Positions 19,667 through 30,400 of a stretch of DNA of 64,000 nucleotides are shown piece after piece. The notes under the pieces were generated by a model, which did no database searches, was not told where the DNA came from, and saw only the letters and a list, made by a program, of their open reading frames with translations. The stretch comes from Saccharomyces uvarum (taxonomy: Eukaryota > Ascomycota > Saccharomycetes > Saccharomycetales > Saccharomycetaceae), in the NCBI GenBank assembly GCA_947243795.1, contig OX365937.1:248001-312000 (forward strand), read 5' to 3'. The position numbers and the translations under genes are program-made. Position 1 is the stretch's first letter, and every line of letters begins with the position of its first letter.

Positions 19667-21533
19667 CTAGAAGGCGAAAAAGATGGCTACGACGAAAGCG
19701 GTAATCGTTCCAGGCAGGTTGCTTGATCCCAGTGCTGCAGCACCTTCGTATGAAGATAATTGCGCGGTGGTGGACGTGCCGTCTTTTAGTTGGGTGTAGA
19801 TCGACGAGCTTTGTTGGCCCGCGGTGGTGGAACGACCGTTGTTGCTACTGGTTATTCCGGTGCCGGTGCTGGAAGGCTTGGCATACGATGTGGCCGTTTG
19901 TTGGCCGGCACTGGTGGTGGAGATGCTGTTTTCGTACGAACTGGATTCGGCGGTAGCTGTTTCGTTAGGCTTTTCAGATGTGGTGACAACGTTAGGTTTA
20001 GATGTTGTTCCGGGGATAATTGTGGTTGCCGCGTTGGAGTTGGCGTAGATGGTGGCAGGGTTAATTTCGCCGTTTTCTGGCTTGGTGGTGGGAGTGGTGG
20101 AAGATGAAGGAGTTTGGCTTGTCCCGGAACGAGAAGTGGTTACTTCTGTAGTCTGTGTGTTGGGCTTTATAGTTGTGGTGCCATCCAAACTGCTGCAGGA
20201 AGCGGTAATGGTGCTAGTGACCAATCCGTTTTCTTTAGTTTGTGTAGTAGGCCTTGTAGTTGTGGTATCTTCCAAATCACTACAGGAAGCGGTAATGGTG
20301 CTAGTGACCAATCTGTTTTCTGTAGCGGTGGCGGTGGAGATATTAAAATTAGAGTTTAGTTCACTTGAATGGGCACTTTGAGAAGCGCTCTCTGATCTTG
20401 CGGCATCGGTGGTACTTGAGATATCTGAAGATGCGGGCACCAAACTTACAGTGGCGGTCTCAGATGGAGTCTTGGATCTTGTGATGTATTCGGCAGCATC
20501 TGTCGCACTGGCATCTACACTGGCAGAGTTGTTATTAGATCTGTCAGCGGTGGAAGCCAAGGTCGTAGTGGCAGAAGCAGAGGCAGAGGCAGAGGCAGAG
20601 GCAGAGACGGAAACCGAGGTCGTGGAAGATCCAGATCTACTAGGAAACTCCGCATCGTCGGTGACGCTGGTGACACTGCTTGAAGGGTTGCCAGGAGTCG
20701 CGTCAGCAGTACTGGTGGCATTTTTTGCTACAGTGGAAGATCCAGATATACTGGTATATTTAGCAGCGTCGGTAGCACTGGTAACTAAGCTTGCGGAGTT
20801 GGAAGCCAAAGTCGAACTTACAGAAGTAGCATCAGTGGCGGTGGTGGTGGTGGTAGTGGCGAAAGCGGCTGCCAAACTTGAAGCTGAGGCAGAAGCTGAA
20901 GAGGTGATCTCAGAGGAGTCACCGGAGGATGATGCAGATTCGGAGATACTTTCAGCAGCGCCGATTGCACTAATGGCGATGCTTGCAGAGTTGGAAGCCA
21001 AGGATGTGGTGTGGGTAGAAGTGCTTACGATGTTAGCATCAATGACGCTAGTGATATCTACGGGCACAGAAGTAGTGGCCTCAGCAGACGAGCTGGTTGT
21101 GTTGGAAAATCTAACTGAAGCGCTGGAAGAGTCTGGAGCGCTGGAAGAGGCTGAACTGCTGGAAGCTGCAGCGGAAGAAACTGAACTACTTGAAGCTGCA
21201 GCGGAAGAGACTGAACTACTGGAAGCTGCAGCGGAAGAAGCTGAACTGCTGGAAGCTGCAGCGGCGGAAGAAGCTGAACTGCTGGAAGCAGCGGCGGAAG
21301 CAGCGGCGGAAGAGGTGCTCAAGACACTTGAAGTTGAGGAGCTGGTCGCTTTTGCGCTAGTGGAAGAAGCGACGGAGGAGGACGCCGCGGAGGTGGCAGG
21401 CTTGGCAGGGTTTATTGTGGTAACTTTGGAAGAACTGGCCGCCGCAGAAGATGTCGAAGTCGAGGAGCCCTTTGCTTCTGCGGAAGCGAGACTGGACGAC
21501 ACCGCGGCGGTAGTAGACGTAGTAGACGATGTA

Positions 21534-21569
<36 letters not shown>

Positions 21570-22063
21570 ACGATGCTTATGAGTGGCTCCACTTCCTCAG
21601 CAAACTCGCCCAAGTAGTTTCCAGGAGGGTTATACGAACATATCACGTAGTTGTTCCACGTGGTGCCACAGTACTTGTAGCCGCACCCAATCTGGGTGCT
21701 GGCCTTCCAGACGACCTGGGTGAAGTGGCCCGTGGATTCGGAAAACCCAGGGTCCGAGTAGTTGTACTTGCTGATCTCGTTGTACCAAGCGTCCACGGCG
21801 CCCGTGTCGGTGTAGCCCAACGCCAGGTTCTCTCCGTAAGGGCCGTCGGAATGCGTCAATGTGCCCGAACAATCGTAGTCGTCCGCGTAGGCCTGCGCAT
21901 ACGTGGCCAGCGTGTCGGACCACGTGAGCGCTGCAGTGTCAACGTGCAGCGCTCTGAACTTATTGTGCTCGTTCAGAACGTCTACAGCGAAGTTAGCGAT
22001 CGTGGTTTGGGCCTTAACGGCCACCAGGCAACCTAGGAGTACTGATATGGGGAACTCCAGCAT
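19667..22063 (-). CDS. PRY3: GPI-anchored cell-wall CAP protein Pry3
   Basis: The 798-residue product has a signal peptide (MLEFPISVLLGCLVAVKA), a CAP domain (about 23-165, with GHFTQVVW and YVICSYNPPGNY) and a very long Ser/Thr/Ala mucin-like stalk. The end is hydrophobic (NLPGTITAFVVAIFFAF), as expected for GPI-anchor addition. The stalk contains a 12-Ser run, 10-residue Ser/Ala repeats and two 29-residue repeats with STITASCS. It is about 80 residues shorter than S. cerevisiae Pry3 (about 881), most simply by repeat-number change. The protein sits in the cell wall and affects mating and sterol export. The paired pheromone elements at its TATA box suggest Ste12 control of the start site. 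Confidence 0.95.
20171..20344 (-). repeat. Two 87-bp tandem repeats in PRY3
   Basis: Two adjacent copies of an 87-bp unit (20171-20257 and 20258-20344) encode a 29-residue repeat containing the motif LVTSTITASCS. The copies differ at scattered positions but keep length and frame. Confidence 0.8.
21151..21310 (-). repeat. 30-bp tandem repeats in PRY3 stalk
   Basis: Units starting at 21151, 21181, 21211 and 21241 are 30, 30, 30 and 33 bp long, followed by a partial unit at 21274. They encode Ser/Ala decapeptides (SSSASSAAAS type). Length in multiples of 3 keeps the frame. Confidence 0.85.
21534..21569 (-). repeat. (GAC)12 trinucleotide run in PRY3
   Basis: Twelve perfect GAC units on plus are read on minus as a run of TCG serine codons just after the CAP domain. 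Such pure trinucleotide runs change length readily. Confidence 0.9.
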
Positions 22064-22188
22064 TTTTCGTATTTAAGATTATAGTTTTGTTTTTGTCAGT
22101 GTTCGTGTTCGTGTGCCAATATCAAGACGAGAGAGAAGAAAAGAAGGAGCAAGTATAGAACGTGTTTTAGAGAATTCTCCAACCCGAT

Positions 22189-22209
22189 TGAAACATGAAG
22201 GCTGTTTCA
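22189..22209. promoter_or_regulatory. Paired pheromone response elements in the PRY3 promoter
   Basis: TGAAACA (22189-22195) and its inverse TGTTTCA (22203-22209) face each other 7 bp apart. Both match the Ste12 pheromone response element exactly. A TATATA element lies at about 22217-22222, upstream of them relative to PRY3 transcription, and the PRY3 ATG is about 125-145 bp downstream. This places Ste12 directly at the core promoter. Confidence 0.75.
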
Positions 22210-22790
22210 TCAAGCATATATAGCAATTTCCGCCAGGTGTTCTGCCTTGTTAAGACCAGCGCAGGAACACTGCGATATACGAAATGCAAACACAAGAAAC
22301 CAACACACGGGATAAAGCGTTGCTAGCTACATTGCCATGGTACTCTTTTCCCTCGCGAAACAGCCGGAGCCGTGATTACTGGACGATTGACTAACATAAC
22401 ACTACATTACTGTAACCAACAAATCCTCGAGACCAGGAAAAGTAAACGAAACAATTTACCTGCAGGGCAGCAAGCGCGAAAAACACCCAGCCGTCGCGCA
22501 AGGGGCGCGGAACCAGCCATGTGCGAAGCCGCGAAGAAGGGGCACGGAATCGATGCACCCTTTTCCGTGCGTGCCGACAATGCCTACGCGTTCCTCGCAT
22601 CGTTGGGTTTTCGCTTCGCTCACGTGCCTAACCTTGCCCCTGAACTGAACTCAACACAACGGACCCTCCTACATTGAAGTTTGGCTCTTTTCGCCCCCCC
22701 CACGCGCGTTCCCTGCGCTTGCTTGTGCGCACGCGTCAGAGCACAGAATAGGGCCTTCGTGCATTAGGCAAACGAGATTCGTGGTTTGCC

Positions 22791-22820
22791 GGCGGTTGTC
22801 GGCGGTTGTCGGCGGTTGCC
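22791..22820. repeat. 10-bp GC-rich tandem repeat
   Basis: Three adjacent copies of GGCGGTTGTC (the last ending CC), preceded by a degenerate copy at 22781-22790. It is intergenic, between PRY3 and NET1. Confidence 0.85.
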
Positions 22821-22943
22821 TAAGGCGGCCGTTGATTTCGCCGGTTTTGTAATCGGAGGAGCAGTAGCAGTAGTCTTCAAGGCCGCGGGCCCTTGCTGTC
22901 GCTAGTGTGGCCCACAGTTACAGCCTAGGTCAAAGCAGGAGAA

Positions 22944-22973
22944 GATTCAGATTCAGATTCAGATTCAGATTCA
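22944..22973. repeat. GATTCA hexamer repeat, five copies
   Basis: Five perfect tandem copies of GATTCA lie about 430 bp upstream of the NET1 start. I know of no factor with this exact site; it behaves like a microsatellite. Confidence 0.9.
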
Positions 22974-23404
22974 GTTCCATTTCAGGGATAGTGTTAGAGG
23001 GGTCCTACCCACGCGTAGATGATTGTACGACTACTTTGGTCATGTCTCGCTGTTGTACGATGTAAGCTCGCGCTCAACCAAAAAAAAAACTAAAGTGCAT
23101 GCATATGTTACGTATCGATTTGTTGCTTCATGCCAGGGTCAACGACTAGATCGATGTGTCCGTCGGCGGTATGTGTATGTCATATGTATCCGTATATGGT
23201 TATCTCGTGCAGAGCGATGTTTTTTGTAGAAGCTGTTACCCGTCTGATCTTGAGTTTGCTTTTTTTTTCTTCTTTTGCCGTAAGCGTGAAAACTGATCTG
23301 GATAGTGAATGAAGCTTAGTATGGTGAAATAAACACACGAGCCGGTGGAATGCTGAGAACGAACGCCGCCGTCAGAAGTCGATACCTGTACACCGCGCAC
23401 ATCC

Positions 23405-26400
23405 ATGTACAAACTACAAGTGGTCTTGGTGCCTCCGAGCCTCCAGGCGACGACGCCCATGCAGTTTGGGTACGGGCCCACAGTTGCCGAGTCGTCTCAA
23501 TTGCTGCCTAACAGAACGAGCATCGGGCAAAGTGCCGGGGATGCTTCTTTGCAGTATGCCAACATGAGGTCTGCTAGTGTGAGCTTCTCCCCGTCCTACT
23601 TCAACCAATCCAGGTTCAAGAAGTTTCTTCTGTTTACCAAGCCAACCAACACCCTGTTGAATCTAAGTGACGAAATCATCGATAAATGCGAAAAGATGTA
23701 CCCGAGCCTGCAGGAGGACATCGAGATCTTGAGTTTGCAGGACAACACGGGCTGCGATCTGGACCCGGATTTCTTGATAAAGGATGTTTTCAACATCAAT
23801 AACATCGTGAAAGTCATTCTGAGAAACGAAATAGACCTGGACGACTCCGCACCGGTGTCGCTTTACAGATCTGTAAAACGCTCTAAAATGAACAACGGGT
23901 CGCCCCACTCGGTACAGCCGCAGCAGCAAATCTCCTCCTCCTCTTCCGGTGTCCTTCGGATCGCAAAGAAACGGCCTCCGACATCAACAACGGCAACAAC
24001 CACCATTCGCAGCACGACCAACGGATCCATGAGGATCTCCACTCCACTGGCCAGACAGATCTATCCTCCGCCTTCCTCCAAAATGATGTCCAACAACTCT
24101 GACGACGAAGAAGAAGAAGAAGAAGATATTGGCGAAAGATCCTTTTTGCCGCCCCCAACCCAGCCGCAGTCGCCTCCCATTAGAATCAGTTCGGGCATTG
24201 ACACGGGAAAGAAGATTAGATCAAGCACCGTCGAGGAAGATATCGTGTCCAGATCAGAAACCGTCGATCCTGACAAGTCAAAACAGCAACGTCTCTTGTC
24301 CGGGACCCCTATAATGTCCACCATGACCCCCAACAGAGTTACTTTGACCGGCCAACGAGTGGTGTCCGAGCACGCCCAAAAGAACGAATTGGTCTTTTCA
24401 GCCTCCGCTTCCTCTTCCTCTTCTTTCGCTGCCGCGGCCGCCGTCGCTCTCACAGCCCACGACTCAAATAGGAAACCACCTGTCACCTCTCCAAGAATAA
24501 CATCGGGTATGTTAAGAATCCCTGAGCCAAGAATCTCCGAGATTGAAAAAGAACTAAAAGAGGGCCCTTCCAGTCCGGCTTCCATCTTGCCCGCCAAGAG
24601 TGCCAAGATCCCAATGAAAAAACCCTACCTGGAAAACGGTGACGACTATGAATCAGACGAAAGCTCAAGTAGCGGAACCCAGGAAACTCCCGAGACGGAG
24701 CCGCACTCAAAGGCTTCTTTGCAACGTAGTCAAAGTTCCATCGCAGATAATAATGGCTCCCCCGTGAAGAACAGCCCCCTGGGTGATGCCATGCCACATA
24801 ATGTTCATCTCGCAGAACTGCCCAAGGCGAGCAGTCCCGCCAGCACCAAACCTTCCAACGGCCAACTCCCCACAAAACAACAGCAGGGGAAGGGCTCGCT
24901 GGAGACAATAGTGGAAAGAAAGATGCGCGCGCAACCCGCCGCTGTCTCCATGGAACCAAGAAGAATGAACGGTTTCCCAGATAACAGTCAAGGAAAGGAA
25001 GATGGGAACCCAAACGAAAAGAGTTTGCAAAAGGAAAATTTGCCAACAGTCGCTCATAATAAGCAACCAATACTTGCATCATCCAAGAAGCCTAATGGCA
25101 AAGAGATTCCAACTCAAAGTCCACTGGGTAGCAAATTTACTACGAATGGTGGCGCTACCATCGACAATGCCCTCGAGGACGACGAAGATGAAGAAGCAGA
25201 CACTACCGTTCGTATTGTGCATCAGGATTCCGACTCCTCCTCTTTCCAAAAATCAGAACTGTTTAAAATGATCGAAGGCAACGGTAAAGATCTTCCGCAG
25301 TGGTTTAAAGGTAAAAACTCGAGAAAAAACTCCGCTTCCAGTAATAACAAGAATGCAAAGCCGTACACTACTGTTTTGAACAAAGACATAGACAATTCCA
25401 AACCAGATCCAAGAAATATCCTACCTCAACGAACCCCAAGAAGCGCGGCTAAAAGGGCTGCCCAATTATTAGCGGGCGCCAAGAAAAACGAGGTCCCAGG
25501 AAAAGCCACACAAGATTCAAGTTCAGCAGGATCTACCGACGATGAATCGGAGAGTGGAATCGAAACAGATGTGTCATCAGATGATGTGACCAAAAGGAAA
25601 TCTGCACCCCTACCTAACGATGGGCCCAAGGACATCTCTTTGCACTCATTGAAAGGTAGTGTCGTTCCGTTGACGGATGCAAAGGTCAATAGCAAACAAG
25701 ATGATGAGCAAATTGAGGGCAAAAAATCACCTCAAAAAATTCCCGAGAAAAAAATTGAATCCCCTGCAAAGGCAAGCGAAACTTCTAAAGTCCCACAGTC
25801 TTCCGTATCCGATATTAAAATAAGTGAGCAAATGGCCAAGAGTTTTTATCCGAATTCAAGTAAGAAACAGAATGAACGTGCAAAGGTGCAAAGTAAAACT
25901 GCGACGCCATCGGTACCTTCTTCCACTGGCAGCACCCCTTTATTGGCTACAAAAGTAAACTCTTTTCCAACCCAAAAGGTGAACAATAAAATCGTCAAGC
26001 CAAAGGCTAAGAAGGAAGTTACACAGCCCGATAACAAAAAGAAAGAAGAGTTCGCAAAGGCTATAGATTCCAAAAACACAACTACTGATGAAGTCAAAGA
26101 CTCCTCAGCAAAGGTGGTAGACAAGAAAAAAGTCGAAGCTAAGGAACCAGAAAAGGCGCCCACGAGTGCATTAGATGCCAATAATAAGAATACGCCAAAT
26201 GAGGTCGAAGCTCCTCAGAGCAAGCAATTGAAAGCAAGCAAGGCTGGGGTCCAGAATGAGGCCAAAATCGCAAAAAACACAACTGAAGACAAACCGAAAC
26301 TTGCCAAGCCAAGTGCAAATGACAAATTAAAGGATTTGAAAGCCAAATTCACTAGCAGTAAATCATTTGCGCCAGCGGGTATAGTTTCTAGCGAAAAAAA

Positions 26401-27067
26401 TGATTCCGTTCTAGCCGATGAAGACTCCGATTCCTCAGGTTCTTCAACAGAAGACGAATCCAGCTCATCCTCCTCATCCTCTTCTGATGGGGAAACTTCT
26501 ACATCCAGGAAGTCCAGAAGAGTTGTTGTTAATACACCAAGAGAGCCAGTTAGATCTTCATCTTCCAAAATTGACGCACAAACTTCATCGTTGAATCAAA
26601 CAAAGAATACCACTCCTAATAAAGTTCCAGTCACGCAGTTAATGGATATGTCATCTCCACCATCATCCGCAAAATCAAGAACTCCTTCAAAACCTTCTAG
26701 TATTCTTCACGACCTTCCAAGAAAGGTACGTCCTTCTTTGAGTTCATTATCTGACCTCGTCTCAAGGGGAATTCCAGACGTGAAGGAAAAAAGCTCTAAA
26801 TCGATTGGTAAACCACAGCCAAAAGCTGCTTCGAGTAGTGATGACGACTCGAGCCCCAGTTCAGGTTCAGACTCCAGCTCCGATTCCGGCTCTGAGTCTG
26901 GCTCGGACTCTGATAGTGGTTCTGATTTAGATTCTGATGATTCAGGTGATTCTTCTGAAGATGGGAAAAGTTTCATCAGCGCCAAATCTGCTAGTGTTGC
27001 TCTAGGCAAGAAAAAGAAGCCAAGTGGTGGATTCGCATCCTTAATAAAAGATTTTAAGAAAAAATGA
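23405..27067 (+). CDS. NET1: RENT-complex scaffold Net1/Cfi1
   Basis: The 1220-residue product (S. cerevisiae about 1189) begins [20 protein letters not shown]. The ordered N-terminal region (about 1-165), including [20 protein letters not shown], is followed by a long disordered part with many SP/TP sites, the kind phosphorylated by Cdk and Cdc5. Acidic/Ser runs ([27 protein letters not shown]) and Lys-rich stretches alternate. The C-terminus has an SD-rich block and the conserved end [19 protein letters not shown]. Net1 holds the phosphatase Cdc14 in the nucleolus until mitotic exit, anchors Sir2 at rDNA and stimulates Pol I. The 5' half is visibly more GC-rich than the 3' half. It converges on SMC3. 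Confidence 0.96.
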   Translation: MYKLQVVLVPPSLQATTPMQFGYGPTVAESSQLLPNRTSIGQSAGDASLQYANMRSASVSFSPSYFNQSRFKKFLLFTKPTNTLLNLSDEIIDKCEKMYPSLQEDIEILSLQDNTGCDLDPDFLIKDVFNINNIVKVILRNEIDLDDSAPVSLYRSVKRSKMNNGSPHSVQPQQQISSSSSGVLRIAKKRPPTSTTATTTIRSTTNGSMRISTPLARQIYPPPSSKMMSNNSDDEEEEEEDIGERSFLPPPTQPQSPPIRISSGIDTGKKIRSSTVEEDIVSRSETVDPDKSKQQRLLSGTPIMSTMTPNRVTLTGQRVVSEHAQKNELVFSASASSSSSFAAAAAVALTAHDSNRKPPVTSPRITSGMLRIPEPRISEIEKELKEGPSSPASILPAKSAKIPMKKPYLENGDDYESDESSSSGTQETPETEPHSKASLQRSQSSIADNNGSPVKNSPLGDAMPHNVHLAELPKASSPASTKPSNGQLPTKQQQGKGSLETIVERKMRAQPAAVSMEPRRMNGFPDNSQGKEDGNPNEKSLQKENLPTVAHNKQPILASSKKPNGKEIPTQSPLGSKFTTNGGATIDNALEDDEDEEADTTVRIVHQDSDSSSFQKSELFKMIEGNGKDLPQWFKGKNSRKNSASSNNKNAKPYTTVLNKDIDNSKPDPRNILPQRTPRSAAKRAAQLLAGAKKNEVPGKATQDSSSAGSTDDESESGIETDVSSDDVTKRKSAPLPNDGPKDISLHSLKGSVVPLTDAKVNSKQDDEQIEGKKSPQKIPEKKIESPAKASETSKVPQSSVSDIKISEQMAKSFYPNSSKKQNERAKVQSKTATPSVPSSTGSTPLLATKVNSFPTQKVNNKIVKPKAKKEVTQPDNKKKEEFAKAIDSKNTTTDEVKDSSAKVVDKKKVEAKEPEKAPTSALDANNKNTPNEVEAPQSKQLKASKAGVQNEAKIAKNTTEDKPKLAKPSANDKLKDLKAKFTSSKSFAPAGIVSSEKNDSVLADEDSDSSGSSTEDESSSSSSSSSDGETSTSRKSRRVVVNTPREPVRSSSSKIDAQTSSLNQTKNTTPNKVPVTQLMDMSSPPSSAKSRTPSKPSSILHDLPRKVRPSLSSLSDLVSRGIPDVKEKSSKSIGKPQPKAASSSDDDSSPSSGSDSSSDSGSESGSDSDSGSDLDSDDSGDSSEDGKSFISAKSASVALGKKKKPSGGFASLIKDFKKK

Positions 27068-27455
27068 TATCTTGAAATATAAGTATAATACACTTCATTG
27101 GAAGCAAGAAAAAAAAAATAATCAAGCATATAAAAGTAATAAGTAAACCAAATCTCTCATGTAAACTAATTCCTATTTATCTCCTTCAATATTAAATAAG
27201 TATATTTTTTGAAATGACTGTTTGCGTTCATCCTAATTTCACAATTCTTCATTTAACTCCATCTATTCAGATTATTCTTGGCAAAACCTCATAAAATTAT
27301 TGTTTAGTAACAATATAACACGTCAGAATCTAAAAAAATGAAACCCGTTTATGAATATTCCTAGGAAAATTTGGATAGTTATAGTTACATACAAATTAGC
27401 TATTTAAAAATGCAAAAAGGGGGTTTTTAAAAGCTAAAAATTATAGAGGTACCCC
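27068..27455. terminator. NET1/SMC3 convergent 3' region
   Basis: This 388 bp AT-rich stretch lies between two convergent stops and has A-runs (27109-27119) and TATATTTTTT (27201-27210), typical of yeast 3'-end signals. No ORF or RNA gene was seen. Confidence 0.5.
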
Positions 27456-30400
27456 TCAAACTTCAGCAAATTTATTGCTGCCCCTAATAAAACCGATTGC
27501 TTCTTCTCTATCGATTTCAATGACTGTGGATATTTTATTTTCATACTTAACGCGGAAAAACTTGTCTGCTACTTGTAACATATCTGTTCTGAACGTTGTA
27601 CAAATAAACTGGGCATTCGTTGACAACTCTTTAATTAACGTCGCCACGGCAGTTCTATATTGTTTGTCTAATGCAGCATCGATTTCGTCAAACAAATAGA
27701 AGGAGGCAGGATCCACCATTTGTATCGCTAAGATTAAAGCAATGGCACATACTGTCTTTTGACCACCTGACAGTTGTTCGACATGCAATTGCTCGTTTTG
27801 TTTAGAGTTGAAGGAAACGGAAATTGAAACACCGGTGTACACAGTCTCACCCTCTTTATTAATTGTATCTTCATTATTACCGGTGTCCATATCAACATCA
27901 ACGTCATTTGCTTGATCATTGGAATTTTCATTCTCACGGTGAATGACCAGTTTAGCGGTACCTCTTGGAACCAATCTCTCGAAAACAGTTTCGAAATTTT
28001 CAGAGACTTTTTGGAATGTAGAATCAACTGCACTAACCTTTTGTTGTTTTAATTTAACAATCAAGTCCTGAATAGAATCTTTAGATTCTTCTAGCTCTGA
28101 AGCTCTCGCCGAAAGATCTTTACGCTTTTCGTTGAACTTTTTGAAATTTTCAAAAGCTCTCTTATTAACATTCTTCAAGCTCGAGATCTCCGTATTCATA
28201 TCGTTTAACTTTTGTAATAGCTGATCACTCGTGATGTCACTAAAATCATTCACCAAAGCATCTTCAGGAAGTAATCCAATTTCTCTAATTCTTTGCTGCA
28301 GTTCCTCTCTTCTCGTAACCAACGTTGTCTTCTTAATCATTGTTTTCTCCACACTTTTCTGAAAATTGTCAAGTTTCTTTAACAATAAGCGCTGTTGGTT
28401 GTTTGCTTTTTCTAACAGCTTTTTATTATTGGTTTCTTCAGCAACAAGTGTTTCGATTTCCCTTTGTATAGTACCTAGTTCTAATGTAGCGTTTTCGTAT
28501 TGTTTCTCGACACTTTCCTTCTCTAAATCTAATTCTTTCAGTTCATCCTGTAGGCCCAAAATGAATGCGTCACCAACCTCGGCCATCTTTATCTTGAGGT
28601 CGTTTTGTTGTGGAATAAGTTTAGATTCTAATTCGGCATTTAATGAATCAATGGTTGTAGTTATACCTTCCAGTGCATCTGAAGTAACATCCAATTTGTT
28701 ATGCAACACATTGATCTCTTTGGTTAAAGACTCCAGCTTTTCCTTTTCTTCTTTGGAAAGTTCGCTATCAAAGTCCTGAAGCAGGTCATTTTCATATGTA
28801 TCCATCTTTTCTTGAGCGAATTTTAAGTTTGTTTTCTGCTTTTCTAGCTTTAACACAATGGCGTTTGAGGATTCTTCGAGAATCAATCTTTCATTCTTTT
28901 TAGTGTTTAATGATGTTCTAAAAATTTCAATATTTGTCAAGACGGATTCTCTATCATTGGAAACTTTTCTTATGTTCCCGTTTAATTGATCAATTTGAGC
29001 ATCGATATCATTTAGTTCATTTCTAACAACTTGTAACTCATCGCCAATACTTTTGTGCTGGTTTCTCGATTCACTCAAGTTCTTTAAAGAATCCAAACGA
29101 GTCCTTTTGTGTTGGTCAAGGTACCCACCTGTTAGTACACCCCTTTTATCTGCTCTATCACCATCCAACGTAATGGCATTGAGTTTGTGTTTTTTAGCTA
29201 GCTTTAAACCTTGACCCAAATCTTTAACGACAATGGTTTTACCAAAAACGTGCTTGACGGCTTTTTCAAATCTAGGTTGATACTTTATCTTTTTTATTAG
29301 GGGGGTGAATTGTATTTGAGTTGTGGAATTTGAGGGGAATTTAACGTCAGCGTCCAAAGACAATTTGTTCAGTGGAATAAATGTTACTCTTCCACCCTTC
29401 ATACGATACAACTCATTCATGATCAAGGTAGCTGTTTCCTCTGTGTCCACTACAATGTGGAAAAGAGAGTTACCTCCAATTACTTCAGCGCATGCTTTAT
29501 ATTTATCGTTGACTTTTATTAGCTCACCTAATGTTCCAAACACTGATTCCGGCGATATCTTTAATTTTTCTGTGATTTCTTTAACATTAATTATACCATT
29601 TGCTAATGATCTACTCATAGTTTCATTTACGTTTCTTTGGTTTTGATTAACATCACTCAATATAGTTTCCAGAACTGTTTGTAATTTCTGTTCCTTTCTC
29701 CATAGCTCTTTACGAGTGTCCAAACTTTCGTTCAGTTTCTGCTTGAGCTTGATTAATTCCGAATCAAAATCCTCTAGTTGACCTTTGATATCAGGTCCAT
29801 TAATAGAATCGGCCAACTCTTCAATTTCTTCGTCAATCTTGAATAATTCTTCCTTCAAAGAAGTACGATCCATCTGTAGTTTATTTCCTAAATCATTGAG
29901 GCTTTGCATCGATGATTTTAGTTCTTCAATTTCTGAATAAATCCAACAATCACGCTCCTCTTTGGACTTGAAACGAGCATATTCACCTTTTTTGAAAACC
30001 AAATCTCTTTGCTTTTGTTGTAACGACGCTAATTGAAGTTTATACATTGATTCTTCCTTCGTGAGTTCTTGAAATCTAGGTAATATCTTGGACAACTTCT
30101 GTTGTTTCAATTTAATATTGGATTCAACCTCTTTTAGTGTTGATCCATCCAAGTTTCTCTGTTCGCTATTCGACTCAATTTGCAATTGTACATCTTTTAT
30201 CTTCACGCTAACATTTGTCAAGTCTTGAGAAATCTCAGACTCCCTTAGTTTTGCCTGTTGTAGATCCGTAGTAGTTTTGATTTTCAAAGAGGCTTCAATA
30301 TTTGATAGATTTTTGGAGACTTGCTCAATCATATCTTCCCTTTTATCTAGCTCTTGAATATATTGTTCAGAAGAATATACAGTATTGTTGTAGTCACCAT

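Larger units (their letters stand above)
22064..23404. promoter_or_regulatory. Long PRY3-NET1 divergent intergenic region
   Basis: These 1341 bp are unusually long and, at about 22440-22760 and 22780-22920, unusually GC-rich for yeast intergenic DNA. They hold the PRY3 promoter (TATA plus two pheromone elements near 22189-22222), several CGCGAAA and ACGCGT G1/S-type boxes, a 10-bp repeat (22791-22820) and a GATTCA repeat (22944-22973). In S. cerevisiae a small gene, ICS3, is annotated in this gap on minus. The minus ORF here at 22391-22600 is short and GC-driven and I cannot confirm it as ICS3. Confidence 0.65.

Noticed and set aside
20409-21617. 402-codon plus-strand frame antisense to PRY3, rich in Glu/Ala/Leu
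   Set aside because: It mirrors the Ser/Ala repeat of the PRY3 stalk; the composition alone keeps the opposite strand open.
22391-22600. Minus-strand 69-codon frame in the position where S. cerevisiae ICS3 is annotated
   Set aside because: It is short and GC-driven, and I cannot confirm similarity to ICS3 from memory. A BLASTP against ICS3 would decide.
22372-22677. Plus-strand 101-codon frame in the PRY3-NET1 gap
   Set aside because: It overlaps the minus-strand frame and has no domain or compositional sign of a real protein; GC-rich DNA has few stops.
24061-25082. Antisense frames of 181 and 199 codons within NET1
   Set aside because: They are mirror images of the Ser/Pro/Glu-rich NET1 coding part.
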